DNA of 64,000 nt from Nocardioides flavescens (GTDB lineage Bacteria; Actinomycetota; Actinomycetes; Propionibacteriales; Nocardioidaceae): positions 186,001 through 250,000 of the forward strand of contig NZ_WUEK01000005.1 in NCBI RefSeq assembly GCF_009823805.1. The letters run 5' to 3'. The notes under the pieces were generated by a model that saw nothing but the letters and a program-made list of their open reading frames with translations, was not told the origin of the DNA and ran no database searches. The number at the start of each line of letters is the position of its first letter. Position 1 is the first letter of the stretch. Below, one piece after another: positions 8,230-17,751 of this stretch. The position numbers and the translations under genes are program-made.

Positions 8230-9552
8230 GTGCCCACCGACGTGCCCGCATCCGCTGCGCTCTTCGAGCGTGCGCAGGCCGTGACGCCCGGCGGGGTCAA
8301 CTCGCCCGTGCGCGCGTTCAACGCCGTCGGCGGCACCCCGCGCTTCATCACCTCCGCCCGGGGCGCGTGGCTCACCGACGCCGACGGTCGCGACTACGTC
8401 GACCTGATCGGCTCCTGGGGCCCGATGCTGCTCGGCCACGCGCACCCCGAGGTGCAGGAGGCCGTGCAGGCCGCGGTCGCCCGGGGCACGTCGTACGGCA
8501 CCCCGACGGTCCCTGAGGTCGAGCTGGCCGAGGAGATCGTCGCGCGCACCTCCGTCGAGCGGGTCCGCTTCGTCTCCTCCGGCACCGAGGCGACGATGTC
8601 CGCGATCCGGCTCGCGCGCGGCTTCACCGGCCGCGACGTGGTCGTGAAGTTCGCCGGGTGCTACCACGGTCACGTCGACGCGCTGCTGGCCTCGGCCGGC
8701 TCGGGGCTGATGACGTTCGCGCTGCCCGGCACCCCGGGCGTGCCGGCGTCGTCGACCGAGCTGACGCTGGTGCTGCCCTACAACGACCGTGCCGCCGTCG
8801 AGCAGGTCTTCGCCGAGCACGGCGAGCGGATCGCCTGCCTGGTCACCGAGGCCTCGCCCGGCAACATGGGCGTGGTCCCGCCCGAGCCCGGGTTCAACGC
8901 CTTCCTCTCCGAGATCTGCCGCCGTCACGGTGCGCTGTTCGTCAGCGACGAGGTGATGACCGGCTTCCGGGTCACGCGCCAGGGCCAGTGGGGCCTCGAC
9001 GGCGCCGTCGAGGGCTGGGCGCCCGACCTCGTGACCTTCGGCAAGGTCATGGGTGGCGGCTTCCCCGCGGCGGCGTTCGGCGGGCGGGCCGAGGTCATGC
9101 ACCACCTCGCCCCCGAGGGCCCCGTCTACCAGGCCGGCACCCTGTCCGGGAACCCGATCGCCACCACCGCGGGCCTCACCACGCTGCGCCTCGCGACCGA
9201 CGACGTCTACGCCCACCTCGACCGGGTCGCGACCACCATCCGCGAGGCGGCCTGCGCCGCACTGACCGGCGCCGGGGTCGCCCACGTCGCGCAGTCGACC
9301 GGCACGATGTTCTCGGTCTTCCTGACCGAGGGTCCGGTCCGCGACTTCGACGACGCTTCGCGCACCGACACGGCGGCCTACGCCGCCTTCTTCCACTCGA
9401 TGCTCGACCAGGGCGTCTACCTCCCACCGTCGGCGTACGAGGCCTGGTTCGTCTCCGCCGCCCACGACGAGCGCGCCGTGCAGGCCGTCCTCGACGCGCT
9501 GCCCGACGCTGCTCGCGCGGCCGCCGCTGCCCAACAGGGGAGTGCAGCGTGA
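8230..9552 (+). CDS. hemL: Glutamate-1-semialdehyde 2,1-aminomutase
   Basis: A 440-residue PLP enzyme that isomerises glutamate-1-semialdehyde to 5-aminolevulinate, the step after HemA. The N-terminus shows [32 protein letters not shown] is the phosphate-binding region; the PLP lysine is Lys272 in [17 protein letters not shown]. Length and motifs are typical. It overlaps the next gene by GTGA and heads a six-gene run ending with ccsB. In M. tuberculosis, Rv0524-Rv0529 has the same order, linking haem supply to cytochrome c assembly. Confidence 0.97.
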   Translation: MPTDVPASAALFERAQAVTPGGVNSPVRAFNAVGGTPRFITSARGAWLTDADGRDYVDLIGSWGPMLLGHAHPEVQEAVQAAVARGTSYGTPTVPEVELAEEIVARTSVERVRFVSSGTEATMSAIRLARGFTGRDVVVKFAGCYHGHVDALLASAGSGLMTFALPGTPGVPASSTELTLVLPYNDRAAVEQVFAEHGERIACLVTEASPGNMGVVPPEPGFNAFLSEICRRHGALFVSDEVMTGFRVTRQGQWGLDGAVEGWAPDLVTFGKVMGGGFPAAAFGGRAEVMHHLAPEGPVYQAGTLSGNPIATTAGLTTLRLATDDVYAHLDRVATTIREAACAALTGAGVAHVAQSTGTMFSVFLTEGPVRDFDDASRTDTAAYAAFFHSMLDQGVYLPPSAYEAWFVSAAHDERAVQAVLDALPDAARAAAAAQQGSAA

Positions 9553-10232
9553 GCACCCCCGACACGATCGTCCACCTGCTGCGCCACGGCGAGGTCCACA
9601 ACCCCGACGGCGTGCTCTACGGCCGCCGCGACGGCTTCCACCTCTCCGTCCTCGGCCACCGGATGGCCCAGCGGGTGAGCGAGACGTTGGACAAGCGCGA
9701 CATCGTCCACGTGCGCTCCTCGCCGCTCGAGCGGGCCCAGGAGACGGCGGCGCCCACCGCGCAGTCGCTCGGCCTCGACGTGGTCATCGACCCCCGGGTC
9801 ATCGAGTCGAGCAACATCTTCGAAGGCCAGCGGTTCTCCGCGTCGCGCAGCATCGTGCGCGAACCGTCGGTCTGGTGGCACCTGCGCAACCCGTTCAAGC
9901 CGTCGTGGGGCGAGCCCTACCGCGAGATCGTCGCCCGGATGATGTCGGCGGTGCACGACGCGCGGATCGCCGCCCAGGGGCACGAGGCGCTCGTGGTCTC
10001 CCACCAGCTCCCGATCTGGACGACCCGGCTCGCCGCCGAGGGCCGCTCGTTCCTGCACGACCCGCGCAAGCGGCACTGCACGCTCTGCTCGATCACCTCG
10101 CTGCACTTCGTGGGAGACACGATCACCCGGATCTCCTACAGCGAGCCCGCCGGCGACCTGATCCCCGTCGCCGACCGCAACGCGACGTTCTCGTCCGGCA
10201 CCGGCGCCACACCCGCCGAGGAGAGAGGCTGA
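9549..10232 (+). CDS. Histidine phosphatase superfamily protein
   Basis: A 227-residue phosphoglycerate-mutase-fold protein. The catalytic RHG motif is in [18 protein letters not shown], the second arginine in [13 protein letters not shown], and the second histidine in [11 protein letters not shown]. It resembles the Rv0525 family, always found between hemL and the TlpA-like gene in related genomes; its substrate is not known. The start is GTG in the GTGA overlap with hemL. Only two bases separate its stop from the next ATG, so it is part of the haem/cytochrome c transcript. Confidence 0.88.
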   Translation: MSTPDTIVHLLRHGEVHNPDGVLYGRRDGFHLSVLGHRMAQRVSETLDKRDIVHVRSSPLERAQETAAPTAQSLGLDVVIDPRVIESSNIFEGQRFSASRSIVREPSVWWHLRNPFKPSWGEPYREIVARMMSAVHDARIAAQGHEALVVSHQLPIWTTRLAAEGRSFLHDPRKRHCTLCSITSLHFVGDTITRISYSEPAGDLIPVADRNATFSSGTGATPAEERG

Positions 10233-10234
10233 CG

Positions 10235-10813
10235 ATGCCCACCCTGCGACGCACCCTCGTGGTCGCGACCGTCCTGCTGGTCGCGCTGGTCACCGGTGCG
10301 TGCAACGAGGTCGAGGGCACCGACGGCAAGAGCTGGATCGACGGCAAGGGCAGCATCGAGACGGTGAAGGCCGTCGACCGCGGCTCCCCGGTCGACGTCA
10401 GCGGCGAGGACCTCCAGGGCGACCCGATCGACCTCGCCGACTACCGCGGCAAGGTCGTCGTGCTCAACGTCTACGCCAGCTGGTGCGGCCCGTGCCGCAC
10501 CGAGATGCCGACCGTCGTCCAGCTCGCCGACGCGGCCGACCCGGCCCAGGTGGCCTTCGTCGGGGTCAACATCCGCGACGACGTGTCGTCGGCGCAGGCC
10601 TTCGGTCGCGAGTACGGCGTCACGTTCCCCTCCTTCGACGACCCGAGCAGTGCCGTCCCGCTCGCCGTGAGCGGCCGCCTCGGCCCCTACTCCCTGCCCA
10701 GCACCGTGGTGCTCGACCGCGAGGGCCGCCTCGCGGCCCTGGTGCTCGGGGAGATCCCGGGTGCGCGCACCATGCAGGAGGTCATCGACGACGTGGTGGC
10801 CGAGGGAGCCTGA
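10235..10813 (+). CDS. TlpA/ResA-like thiol-disulfide lipoprotein
   Basis: A 192-residue lipoprotein. Residues 1-26 are a lipoprotein signal with lipobox LVTGAC. The thioredoxin-like domain begins near residue 50, with [18 protein letters not shown] carrying the active-site Cys84 and Cys87. Membrane-anchored TlpA/ResA proteins reduce apocytochrome c haem-binding cysteines on the outer face, using electrons supplied by CcdA, which is encoded two bases downstream. The family and role are well supported by this context. Confidence 0.93.
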   Translation: MPTLRRTLVVATVLLVALVTGACNEVEGTDGKSWIDGKGSIETVKAVDRGSPVDVSGEDLQGDPIDLADYRGKVVVLNVYASWCGPCRTEMPTVVQLADAADPAQVAFVGVNIRDDVSSAQAFGREYGVTFPSFDDPSSAVPLAVSGRLGPYSLPSTVVLDREGRLAALVLGEIPGARTMQEVIDDVVAEGA

Positions 10814-10815
10814 GC

Positions 10816-11574
10816 ATGGACGACACCTTCCGCGAGATCGTGGGCTCCGGCTCGCTCGCGCTGGCGATCCCGCTGGCCGTGCTCGCCGGACTGGTCTCGT
10901 TCTTCTCCCCGTGCGTCATCCCGCTGCTGCCCGGCTACCTCTCCTACGCGACCGGTCTCTCCGGCGCCGAGCTCGCCGAGGGCGGCTCGCGCGGACGCCG
11001 CGGCCGGATGCTCCTCGGCACCGGTCTGTTCGTCCTCGGCTTCTCGGTCGTCTTCGTGGCGCTCGGGGTCGGCTCGGCCACCATCAACCTCTGGTTCAAC
11101 ACCAACGAGCGGGTCCTCAACGTCGTCCTCGGCGCACTGACGGTGCTGCTCGGCCTGGCCTTCCTCGGCCTCGTCCCCGCGCTGCAGCGCGAGTGGCGCA
11201 TCCACAGGGTCCCGGCCGTCGGGCTCGCCGCCGCGCCGCTGCTCGGCGTGCTGTTCGCCGTCGGCTGGACGCCGTGCCTGGGCCCGACGCTGGCGGCGAT
11301 CCTCACCCTGGCGATCAACCTCGACCAGGTGCGCGCCGGTGTGCTGCTGGCCTTCTACTCTCTCGGCCTCGGGGTGCCGTTCGTGCTGGCCGGGCTGGCC
11401 TGGCACCGCGCCCTCGGTGCCGTGGCGTTCGTCCGCCGCCACCAGGCGTGGGTCGTCCGCATCGGCGGCGTCATGCTGATCGGGATCGGCGTGCTGCTGC
11501 TCACCGGCTGGTGGTCCGAGGCCGTCCAGTGGCTGCAGATCCACCTCGTCGGTGGCTTCGAGGTGTCCGTGTGA
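10816..11574 (+). CDS. ccdA: Cytochrome c biogenesis membrane protein CcdA
   Basis: A 252-residue integral membrane protein with about six helices. The first conserved cysteine lies in [16 protein letters not shown] and the second in [14 protein letters not shown]; together they carry electrons from cytosolic thioredoxin across the membrane. The charged loop after [12 protein letters not shown] is typical. ATG at 10816 follows the tlpA-like stop by two bases. It acts with the upstream lipoprotein and the downstream ResB/CcsB pair in System II maturation. Confidence 0.95.
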   Translation: MDDTFREIVGSGSLALAIPLAVLAGLVSFFSPCVIPLLPGYLSYATGLSGAELAEGGSRGRRGRMLLGTGLFVLGFSVVFVALGVGSATINLWFNTNERVLNVVLGALTVLLGLAFLGLVPALQREWRIHRVPAVGLAAAPLLGVLFAVGWTPCLGPTLAAILTLAINLDQVRAGVLLAFYSLGLGVPFVLAGLAWHRALGAVAFVRRHQAWVVRIGGVMLIGIGVLLLTGWWSEAVQWLQIHLVGGFEVSV

Positions 11575-11590
11575 GGACCGTGACTGAACC

Positions 11591-13186
11591 GTGACCGCGA
11601 CCGAGACCCGTCCCACCACACCCGCGCCCGACCCCGGGCGCCGCGCCGGCGAGCTCAACGCCCTCGAGGCGCTGCGCTTCGCTTGGCGCCAGCTCACCTC
11701 GATGCGCACCGCGCTCGTCCTGCTGCTGCTCCTGGCGCTCGCCGCCGTCCCCGGCTCGCTCATCCCTCAGGAGCGGGTCGACTCGCTCAAGGCGGGGCAG
11801 TGGAAGGAGGCGCACGAGACGCTGACCCCGATCTACGAGAAGCTCGGGCTGTTCAACGTCTACGGCTCGCCGTGGTTCGCCGCGATCTACATCCTGCTGG
11901 TGGTCTCGCTGGTCGGGTGCATCGTGCCCCGCACGCTGGTCTACGCACGCGGGATGCGGGCCCAGCCGCCCCGCGCCCCGCGCCACCTGACCCGCCTGCC
12001 CGCCCACACGGCGTACGTCTCCAGCGAGGCGCCCGACGTCGTCCTCGCCCGGGCGCGCGCGGTGCTCGGTCGTCGCCACCGGCTGCGTGCCGACGCCGGC
12101 GACGGCACGGTCAGCGCGGAGCGCGGCTACCTGCGTGAGGTCGGCAACCTGCTCTTCCACCTCGCGGTGCTGGTGGTGCTGCTCGGCTTCGCCCTCGGCT
12201 CGCTGTTCGGCTACAAGGGCGGCGTCATCCTCGTGACGGGCACACCGTGGAGCAACACCCTCACGCAGTACGACGACTTCGTGCCGGGCAGCCTGTTCAG
12301 CCCGACGCGGCTCAACCCGTTCAGCTTCACCGTCGACGACTTCGACATCCAGTGGCTGCAGAGCGGGCCGCGCGCCGGCCAGGCCCGCGGCTTCAACGCC
12401 AAGCTGGAGTACGCCGAGGGCGCGGGCGCCGACCAGGGCCCCGAGAAGGACTACGACCTGCGGGTCAACCACCCGCTGAGCATCGGCGACACCGACCTGT
12501 TCCTCATCGGTCACGGCTACGCCCCGGTCATCACGGTGCGCGACGGCGCGGGCAACAAGGTCTACTCCAAGCCCACGGTCTTCCTGCCCCAGGGTCCGGA
12601 CTTCTTCTCCTTCGGCGTGGTCAAGGCGCAGGACGCCCAGCCCGCGGGGATCGGCCTGGAGGGCTTCCTCTACCCGACCTACGCCAACGTCGACGGCAAC
12701 CCGGTCAACCTCAACGGCGACGACCTCAACCCGGTCATCTCGATGAAGGTCTACACCGGCGACCTCAACATGGACACCGCGCAGTCGGTCTACGTGCTCG
12801 ACAAGTCGAAGGCCGACACCGTTCCGGGCCAGCCCGGGCTCGACACCCTGCGCATCGACCTCTCTCCCGGCCAGACCGTCGAGCTGCCCAACGGGCTCGG
12901 CAGCGTCAGCTTCGACGGCATCGAGTCGTGGCAGCGCATCCAGATCAGCCAGACCCCCGGCAAGTGGATCGCCCTGGCCGGCGTCATCCTGGCCCTGCTG
13001 GGCCTGATGGGCTCGCTCTTCATCCGCTCGCGCCGCCTGTGGGTGCGCGTGACCCCGACCGACCACGGCTCGCTCGTCGAGGTCGCGGGGCTCGACCGGT
13101 CCGGCGGAGCCGACACCGACGACGTAGTCTCGAAGCTGGTGGCGCGGCTGCAACCGTCACCCGACGATCGACCGGAGGACACGTGA
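11591..13186 (+). CDS. resB: Cytochrome c biogenesis protein ResB/Ccs1
   Basis: A 531-residue membrane protein, one half of the System II cytochrome c synthetase. Helices are visible at about residues 37-58, 94-116 and 185-207, followed by a large external domain (residues about 210-440) and a last helix near 460-480. The conserved start of the family, LTSMRTALVLLLLLALAAVPG, is present. It holds apocytochrome and with CcsB delivers haem to CXXCH motifs. The GTG start lies 16 bases after ccdA, and the stop overlaps the ccsB start (GTGA). Confidence 0.95.
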   Translation: MTATETRPTTPAPDPGRRAGELNALEALRFAWRQLTSMRTALVLLLLLALAAVPGSLIPQERVDSLKAGQWKEAHETLTPIYEKLGLFNVYGSPWFAAIYILLVVSLVGCIVPRTLVYARGMRAQPPRAPRHLTRLPAHTAYVSSEAPDVVLARARAVLGRRHRLRADAGDGTVSAERGYLREVGNLLFHLAVLVVLLGFALGSLFGYKGGVILVTGTPWSNTLTQYDDFVPGSLFSPTRLNPFSFTVDDFDIQWLQSGPRAGQARGFNAKLEYAEGAGADQGPEKDYDLRVNHPLSIGDTDLFLIGHGYAPVITVRDGAGNKVYSKPTVFLPQGPDFFSFGVVKAQDAQPAGIGLEGFLYPTYANVDGNPVNLNGDDLNPVISMKVYTGDLNMDTAQSVYVLDKSKADTVPGQPGLDTLRIDLSPGQTVELPNGLGSVSFDGIESWQRIQISQTPGKWIALAGVILALLGLMGSLFIRSRRLWVRVTPTDHGSLVEVAGLDRSGGADTDDVVSKLVARLQPSPDDRPEDT

Positions 13187-14205
13187 CCGATCTGCAGTGG
13201 GCCGACCTCAGCAACCAGGCGATCGCCGCGGCCGGCGTCGTCTACTTCCTGGCCCTCATCGCCTACTTCGCGGAGTGGTCGTCGCTGCGCCAGGTCGACC
13301 GGGCCCGGGAGGCCGCCCGCTCGTCGTCGTACGCCGGCGCCGGGTCGGTGGCCGTCGCCACCGGGCCCGAGCGCCCGGCCGTCGACGAGCCGCGCACCGA
13401 CCGGGTCGCGATGTTCGGCCGGCTGGCGCTGCTGCTGCTGGGCATCGCCAACGCCGTGCACTTCGTCGGCCTCGTCTCGCGCGGCATGAGCGCGGACCCC
13501 AACCGGGTGCCGTGGAGCAACATGTACGAGTTCACGATCTCGGGCACCTTCGTGGTGGCCCTGATCTTCCTGCTCGTGCAGCGCCGCTGGGGCCTGTCGT
13601 GGCTCGGCCCGATCGTCGTCGGCTTCGTGCTCACCTTGCTGATGGTCTCGGTCATCTGGCTCTACGACTCGACCGGTCCGCTGCCCGAGGCGCTCAACTC
13701 GCCGTGGCTCGTGATCCACGTCGTCTCCGCGGTGCTCGCCACCGGCGCCTTCACGATCGGCGGCATGACCTCGGCGGTCTACCTGCTCAAGCGCCGCCGC
13801 GCGGGCAAGCCCGAGACGGGCATCTGGGCGCGCGTCCCCTCCCTCGACCGCCTCGACCTCGTCTCCTACCGCATCCACTCCTTCGCGTTCCCGATCTGGA
13901 CCTTCGCGGTGCTGATCACCGGGCCGATCTGGGCGCACCAGGCGTGGTCGTCGTACTGGAGCTGGGACCCCAAGGAGGTCTGGGCGTTCATCACCTGGGT
14001 CGTCTACGCGGCCTACCTCCACGCCCGCACCACCGCCGGCTGGAAGGGCCGCAACGCCGCGATCCTCGCGCTCGTCGGCACCGCGACCCTGTGGTTCAAC
14101 TTCATCGGCATCAACTACTTCTCGACCACCAGCCAGCACTCCTACGCCGGTGCCGTGCCCGCGATCTCGACGGTCGCACCGGCGGCAACGACCATCGGTG
14201 GTTGA
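13183..14205 (+). CDS. ccsB: Cytochrome c biogenesis protein CcsB/CcsA family
   Basis: A 340-residue membrane protein with about eight helices. It carries the tryptophan-rich haem-handling motif WSSYWSWDPKEVWAFITW and conserved histidines in VIHVVSAVL and YLHARTTAGWKGRNA. It moves haem to the outer face and ligates it to apocytochrome with ResB. The GTG start at 13183 is in a GTGA overlap with resB, which favours it over earlier in-frame codons inside resB. The final codons and the TGA stop lie inside the first copy of a palindromic repeat, so the extreme C-terminus (TTIGG) may reflect repeat sequence. Confidence 0.95.
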   Translation: MTDLQWADLSNQAIAAAGVVYFLALIAYFAEWSSLRQVDRAREAARSSSYAGAGSVAVATGPERPAVDEPRTDRVAMFGRLALLLLGIANAVHFVGLVSRGMSADPNRVPWSNMYEFTISGTFVVALIFLLVQRRWGLSWLGPIVVGFVLTLLMVSVIWLYDSTGPLPEALNSPWLVIHVVSAVLATGAFTIGGMTSAVYLLKRRRAGKPETGIWARVPSLDRLDLVSYRIHSFAFPIWTFAVLITGPIWAHQAWSSYWSWDPKEVWAFITWVVYAAYLHARTTAGWKGRNAAILALVGTATLWFNFIGINYFSTTSQHSYAGAVPAISTVAPAATTIGG

Positions 14206-14353
14206 GGAGGTCGCGCTGGCGACCGTCTCGAAACCACTGACCGATGGCTGGGTGCGTGCTCCGGTGGTTGAGGAGGGCCGCTAGGCCCGTCTCGAAACCA
14301 CTGTCCAACGGTTGGGTGGTTTCGAGGCAGGACTTCGTCCTTCCTCAACCACC
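14197..14353. repeat. Three palindromic repeats with covarying hairpins (family A)
   Basis: Copies lie at 14197-14237, 14263-14302 and, inverted, 14316-14353. Each reads GGTGGTTGAGGA, then a short hairpin, then CTCGAAACCAC. The flanks pair with each other (GTGGTT with AACCAC). The inner stem differs but stays paired in each copy: GTCGC/GCGAC, GGGCC/GGCCC, and GGAC/GTCC. This covariation suggests a conserved DNA or RNA structure, as in REP/BIME elements. The first copy contains the ccsB stop. The array lies between convergent genes and may act as a terminator. Confidence 0.85.
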
Positions 14354-14360
14354 GGGGTCG

Positions 14361-14819
14361 TCAGGTACCTGATCGGCGCAGGCGGATCTGGCCGCTGGCC
14401 TCCGCGGGCGGGTCGACGAGCGCGGCACGGGCGGCGGCCGCGACCGCGTCGGGCAGGGGCGAGGAGGCACCCGAGGTGACGTGCACCCCGAGCACCTCCT
14501 CGGTGGCCCGGAGCCGCCCCTCGGCGTACAGCTCGTGCCAGAGCCACAGCAGCTTGCCAGTGGCGCCGACGATCCACGAGCGCACCTCGAGCTCCACCCC
14601 GCCGGGCACCTCGTCGAGGTACCTCACGTGTGCCTCGACCGTGTAGAGCGAGGAGTCCGTCGCCTGGCGGTACGCCGGGTCGAGGCCGACCGCGTCCATC
14701 ACGGCGGTGGTGGCGTTGCCGAGCACCAGCACGTAGTAGGGCTCGGAGAGGTGGCCGTTGTAGTCGATCCAGGCGTCCTGGACCGGCTCGCGGTGGACGA
14801 GGTACGGCGCCGCGTCCAC
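14361..14819 (-). CDS. Hotdog-fold acyl-CoA thioesterase (betainyl-CoA thioesterase candidate)
   Basis: A 152-residue 4HBT-type protein. The motif WIDYNGHLSEPYYV is the active-site region of the small thioesterase group that accompanies carnitine-degrading BKACE enzymes. In that pathway the enzyme hydrolyses betainyl-CoA to glycine betaine and CoA. The GTG start directly abuts the stop of the dehydrogenase gene with no gap. It is the last gene of the minus-strand operon. Fold and context are strong; the exact substrate is inferred. Confidence 0.82.
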   Translation of the reverse strand: MDAAPYLVHREPVQDAWIDYNGHLSEPYYVLVLGNATTAVMDAVGLDPAYRQATDSSLYTVEAHVRYLDEVPGGVELEVRSWIVGATGKLLWLWHELYAEGRLRATEEVLGVHVTSGASSPLPDAVAAAARAALVDPPAEASGQIRLRRSGT

Positions 14820-15761
14820 TCAGACCTTGCCCAGCGCCCGCAGCACCGCGATGACGCCCCGGTCGCGCTCGGCGACCAGGTCGTCGATGCTGCGTCCGTC
14901 GGCCTCCTCCAGGCAGCCGTCGACGACGGCGTCGCGCAGCTGCGGCGTGAGCTCGGGGGAGTCGAGCCGGGTCCACGGGGAGAGCAGGGAGGGCCCGAAG
15001 TGGTCGAGCATGTGGGCCATCCCGCCCTGGCCGCCGGCGAGGTGGAAGGTCAGCAGCGGGCCGTGGATCGGCCAGCGCAGCCCGGGACCGTCGGTGATGG
15101 AGCGGTCGATCTGCTCGACCGTCGCCTCGCCGTTGGCGACCATGTGCAGGGCCTCGCGCCACAGCGCCTCCTGCAGCCGGTTGGCGATGAACCCCGGCAC
15201 CTCGCGGTCCATCGTGATGACGGACTTGCCCACGTGGGTGAAGAACGCCGAGGCCCAGGCGACGGCGTCGGGCGAGGTCGCCTCGCCGCCGACGACCTCG
15301 ACGAGCGGGATGAGGTACGGCGGGTTGAAGGGGTGGCCGACGACCGTGCGGTCGGCCCCGGCGCAGCGCACCTGCATCTCGCTCATGCCGTAGCCCGAGG
15401 TCGACGAGGAGATCACGACGCCCGGCGGGGTCGCGGCGTCGATGTCGGCCAGCAGGGACCGCTTGAGCTCGAGGTCCTCCGGGGCGCTCTCCTGCACGAA
15501 ATCGGCGCGGGCGCACGCAGCGGCGAGGTCGTGCTCGACGGTGAGACGGTCGGTCGAGGCGCCCGCGGCCAGGCCGAGCTCGGTGAGCGCGGGCCAGGCC
15601 AGCTCGACGAGGTGGCGCAGCCGCGGCTCGGCGTCCTCGGCCGGGTCCCACGCGACGACGTCGTAGCCGCGGGCCAGGAAGTAGGCCACCCAGCCGCCGC
15701 CGATCACGCCGGCGCCGATGCAGGTGACGGTGCGGACCTCGTCCGGAGCGACGCGCGTCAT
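14820..15761 (-). CDS. 3-hydroxyacyl-CoA-dehydrogenase-fold enzyme, L-carnitine dehydrogenase-like
   Basis: A 313-residue NAD-dependent dehydrogenase. The Rossmann motif [19 protein letters not shown] is followed by VVAWDP, an acidic residue typical of NAD binding. [11 protein letters not shown] and [12 protein letters not shown] precede [18 protein letters not shown], the catalytic region. The six-helix C-terminal domain is shortened. Neighbouring BKACE and thioesterase genes favour L-carnitine dehydrogenase, oxidising carnitine to 3-dehydrocarnitine, over beta-oxidation. The ATG at 15761 overlaps the BKACE stop (ATGA); upstream in-frame starts lie inside BKACE. Confidence 0.85.
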   Translation of the reverse strand: MTRVAPDEVRTVTCIGAGVIGGGWVAYFLARGYDVVAWDPAEDAEPRLRHLVELAWPALTELGLAAGASTDRLTVEHDLAAACARADFVQESAPEDLELKRSLLADIDAATPPGVVISSSTSGYGMSEMQVRCAGADRTVVGHPFNPPYLIPLVEVVGGEATSPDAVAWASAFFTHVGKSVITMDREVPGFIANRLQEALWREALHMVANGEATVEQIDRSITDGPGLRWPIHGPLLTFHLAGGQGGMAHMLDHFGPSLLSPWTRLDSPELTPQLRDAVVDGCLEEADGRSIDDLVAERDRGVIAVLRALGKV

Positions 15762-16642
15762 CGGGGCTTCAGCCCCAGGATCTCGCGGCCCTGGTCGGGG
15801 GTGGCGACCTGGGCGCCCATGCCCTCGATGATCCCCTTGGCGCGCTCGACGAGCTGGGCGTTGGTGGCCTTGACCCCCCGCGAGAGGTAGAGGTTGTCCT
15901 CCAGGCCGACCCGCACGTGACCACCGAGCAGCACCGACTGGGCGACCCACGGCATCTGCATCGGGCCGAGCGCGAACGACGCCCACACCGCGCCCTCGGG
16001 CAGCTGGTTGACCATCGTCTGGAGCAGCGCCGGGTCGGCGGGGGCGCCGTAGGGGATGCCCATGCAGAGCTGAAACATCGGCGGGGCGTCGATGAGCCCC
16101 TCGGCCACCAGCTCCTTGGCGAACCACAGGTGACCGGTGTCGAAGATCTCCATCTCGACGCGCACGCCGAGCTCCTGGATCTTCTTCGCGCCCTCGCGGA
16201 GCATGTCGGGGGTCGAGACGTAGACGAGCGAGCCCTCGCCGAAGTTGAGCGAGCCGCAGTCGAGGGTGCAGATGTCGGGCAGCAGCTCCTCGACGTGAGG
16301 GAGCCGGTCGGCACCGCTGACCAGGTCGGTGCCCTCGAGGAAGCGCGTCGGCTCCTGGGGGTCGAGGACGAGGTCGCCGCCCATGCCGGCGGTGGTGTTG
16401 ATGATGACGTCGACGTCGGAGGCGCGGATGCGCTCGACGACCTCGCGGTAGAGGGCGACGTCGCGCGAGCCGACACCGGTCTCGGGGTCGCGCACGTGGA
16501 CGTGCACGATCGTGGCGCCGGCGCGGGCGGCCTCGATGCCCGCCTCCGCGATCTGCTCGGGGGTCACGGGCACGTGCTCGGAGCGGCCGACGGTGTCGCC
16601 GGCTCCGGTGAGTGCGCAGGTGATCATGACGGTGCGGTTCAC
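15758..16642 (-). CDS. BKACE-family beta-keto acid cleavage enzyme, dehydrocarnitine type
   Basis: A 294-residue TIM-barrel enzyme of the 3-keto-5-aminohexanoate cleavage family. Zinc-site motifs are [11 protein letters not shown] and [22 protein letters not shown] and [11 protein letters not shown] are conserved strands. BKACE enzymes exchange acetyl-CoA with a beta-keto acid to give acetoacetate and a new CoA ester. Beside a carnitine-dehydrogenase-like gene and a small thioesterase, the best substrate is 3-dehydrocarnitine, giving betainyl-CoA. A 64-base gap separates it from the preceding hydrolase gene and contains its ribosome binding region. Confidence 0.88.
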   Translation of the reverse strand: MNRTVMITCALTGAGDTVGRSEHVPVTPEQIAEAGIEAARAGATIVHVHVRDPETGVGSRDVALYREVVERIRASDVDVIINTTAGMGGDLVLDPQEPTRFLEGTDLVSGADRLPHVEELLPDICTLDCGSLNFGEGSLVYVSTPDMLREGAKKIQELGVRVEMEIFDTGHLWFAKELVAEGLIDAPPMFQLCMGIPYGAPADPALLQTMVNQLPEGAVWASFALGPMQMPWVAQSVLLGGHVRVGLEDNLYLSRGVKATNAQLVERAKGIIEGMGAQVATPDQGREILGLKPR

Positions 16643-16706
16643 GGGCGTTCCTCTCTGGGTGCTGCTGGGTGTGGCGCTGGTGTGGTGCAGGAGTGGGGGA
16701 GGAGCG

Positions 16707-17744
16707 TCAGGTCACGGCGTCGAGCAGGGCGTGCAGGCCGAGGTAGCTGAGGTCGCGCGCCTGGCGGTCGACCCACGGGTCGGCGTAGGGCCACAGCGAG
16801 GTCTTCACGACGACCGTCCCGGTGCGCAGGTCGGTGCAGGCGAACTGGCCACGGCTGCCGTCGGCCGTGACGCGGTGACCGTGGTCGTCCATGGGCCACC
16901 AGTGCCGCCCGAAGCCGGCGAACGACGTGATCGTGCTGGGCAGCCGGCTGACCCGCGTGATGTCGTACGCCGGCCGCGCGGCCTCGGGGCCCACCAGCGC
17001 GGCGAGCCGCGCCCAGTCGCGGGCGGTCGACGCGAGACCGCCGCCGGCCATCGCGACGCCGGCGCCGTCGAGCGCGACGACCGCGTCGCGGGTGCAGCCG
17101 GCCTCGCGCCACTGCGCGGTGAGGTCCTCGACGAAGGTCCGCCCGGTCGCCCGCTCGCGCGCCCAGTCGAGCACCTGCGAGTCGGCGGTGCAGTAGGTCC
17201 AGCGGGTGCCGGGCGCGACCCCCGCCGGCACCTCGCGCAGCAGTGCGCGCGAGTCGCCGCCGCCGTGGAAGCAGCCGACCAGGCGGGAGGCGAGGCTGTC
17301 GGGGTCGCGGTGGTCCTCGACCCACCCCACGCCGCTGGTCATGGTGAGCAGGTCGCGGACCCGTGTGCCGGCGTACCCGCTGCCGCCGAGCTCGGGCACC
17401 AGGTCGACGACGGCGGCGTCGAGGTCGAGCGCCCGCTCGACGAGCACCCCGAGCACCGACTTGGTCATCGAGGCACCCAGGAAGAGCGTCTGCGGACCGT
17501 GGCCCTCGGCGTACCACTCGTGGACGACCTCCCCGTCGTGCACCACCACGAGGGAGGTCGCCCAGGTCTCGGCGAGCCAGTCCTCGAGCCCGCGCACGGT
17601 GCCGGCCCCGACCACCTCGACCCGGCGTACGTCGAGCGGCCGCGCGGCAGCCGGCAGCTCGACGCCACCGGCGGCCGGCACGACCGCGTGCGGCGACCCG
17701 CCCGCCACCAGGTGCGGGTCGGCGAAGACCAGCTCGGTGAGCAA
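16707..17744 (-). CDS. Serine hydrolase, beta-lactamase class C / esterase fold
   Basis: A 345-residue penicillin-binding-type hydrolase. The catalytic SxxK is Ser92-Met-Thr-Lys95 in [11 protein letters not shown]; the second motif appears as YCTADSQV, and a late [11 protein letters not shown] stretch may supply the KTG-like strand. No signal peptide is visible, so it should be cytosolic. The start is TTG, seven bases after the ABC ATPase stop, so it is in the import operon. A cytosolic esterase or amidase here could free the catabolised compound from an imported conjugate, such as an acylcarnitine. This substrate is a guess from context. Confidence 0.75.
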   Translation of the reverse strand: MLTELVFADPHLVAGGSPHAVVPAAGGVELPAAARPLDVRRVEVVGAGTVRGLEDWLAETWATSLVVVHDGEVVHEWYAEGHGPQTLFLGASMTKSVLGVLVERALDLDAAVVDLVPELGGSGYAGTRVRDLLTMTSGVGWVEDHRDPDSLASRLVGCFHGGGDSRALLREVPAGVAPGTRWTYCTADSQVLDWARERATGRTFVEDLTAQWREAGCTRDAVVALDGAGVAMAGGGLASTARDWARLAALVGPEAARPAYDITRVSRLPSTITSFAGFGRHWWPMDDHGHRVTADGSRGQFACTDLRTGTVVVKTSLWPYADPWVDRQARDLSYLGLHALLDAVT

Positions 17745-17751
17745 GGGGACG

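Noticed and set aside
15758..17744. Operon considered as lysine fermentation because of the 3-keto-5-aminohexanoate cleavage family name
   Set aside because: No other lysine-fermentation genes are present, and the neighbouring dehydrogenase and thioesterase fit carnitine degradation better.
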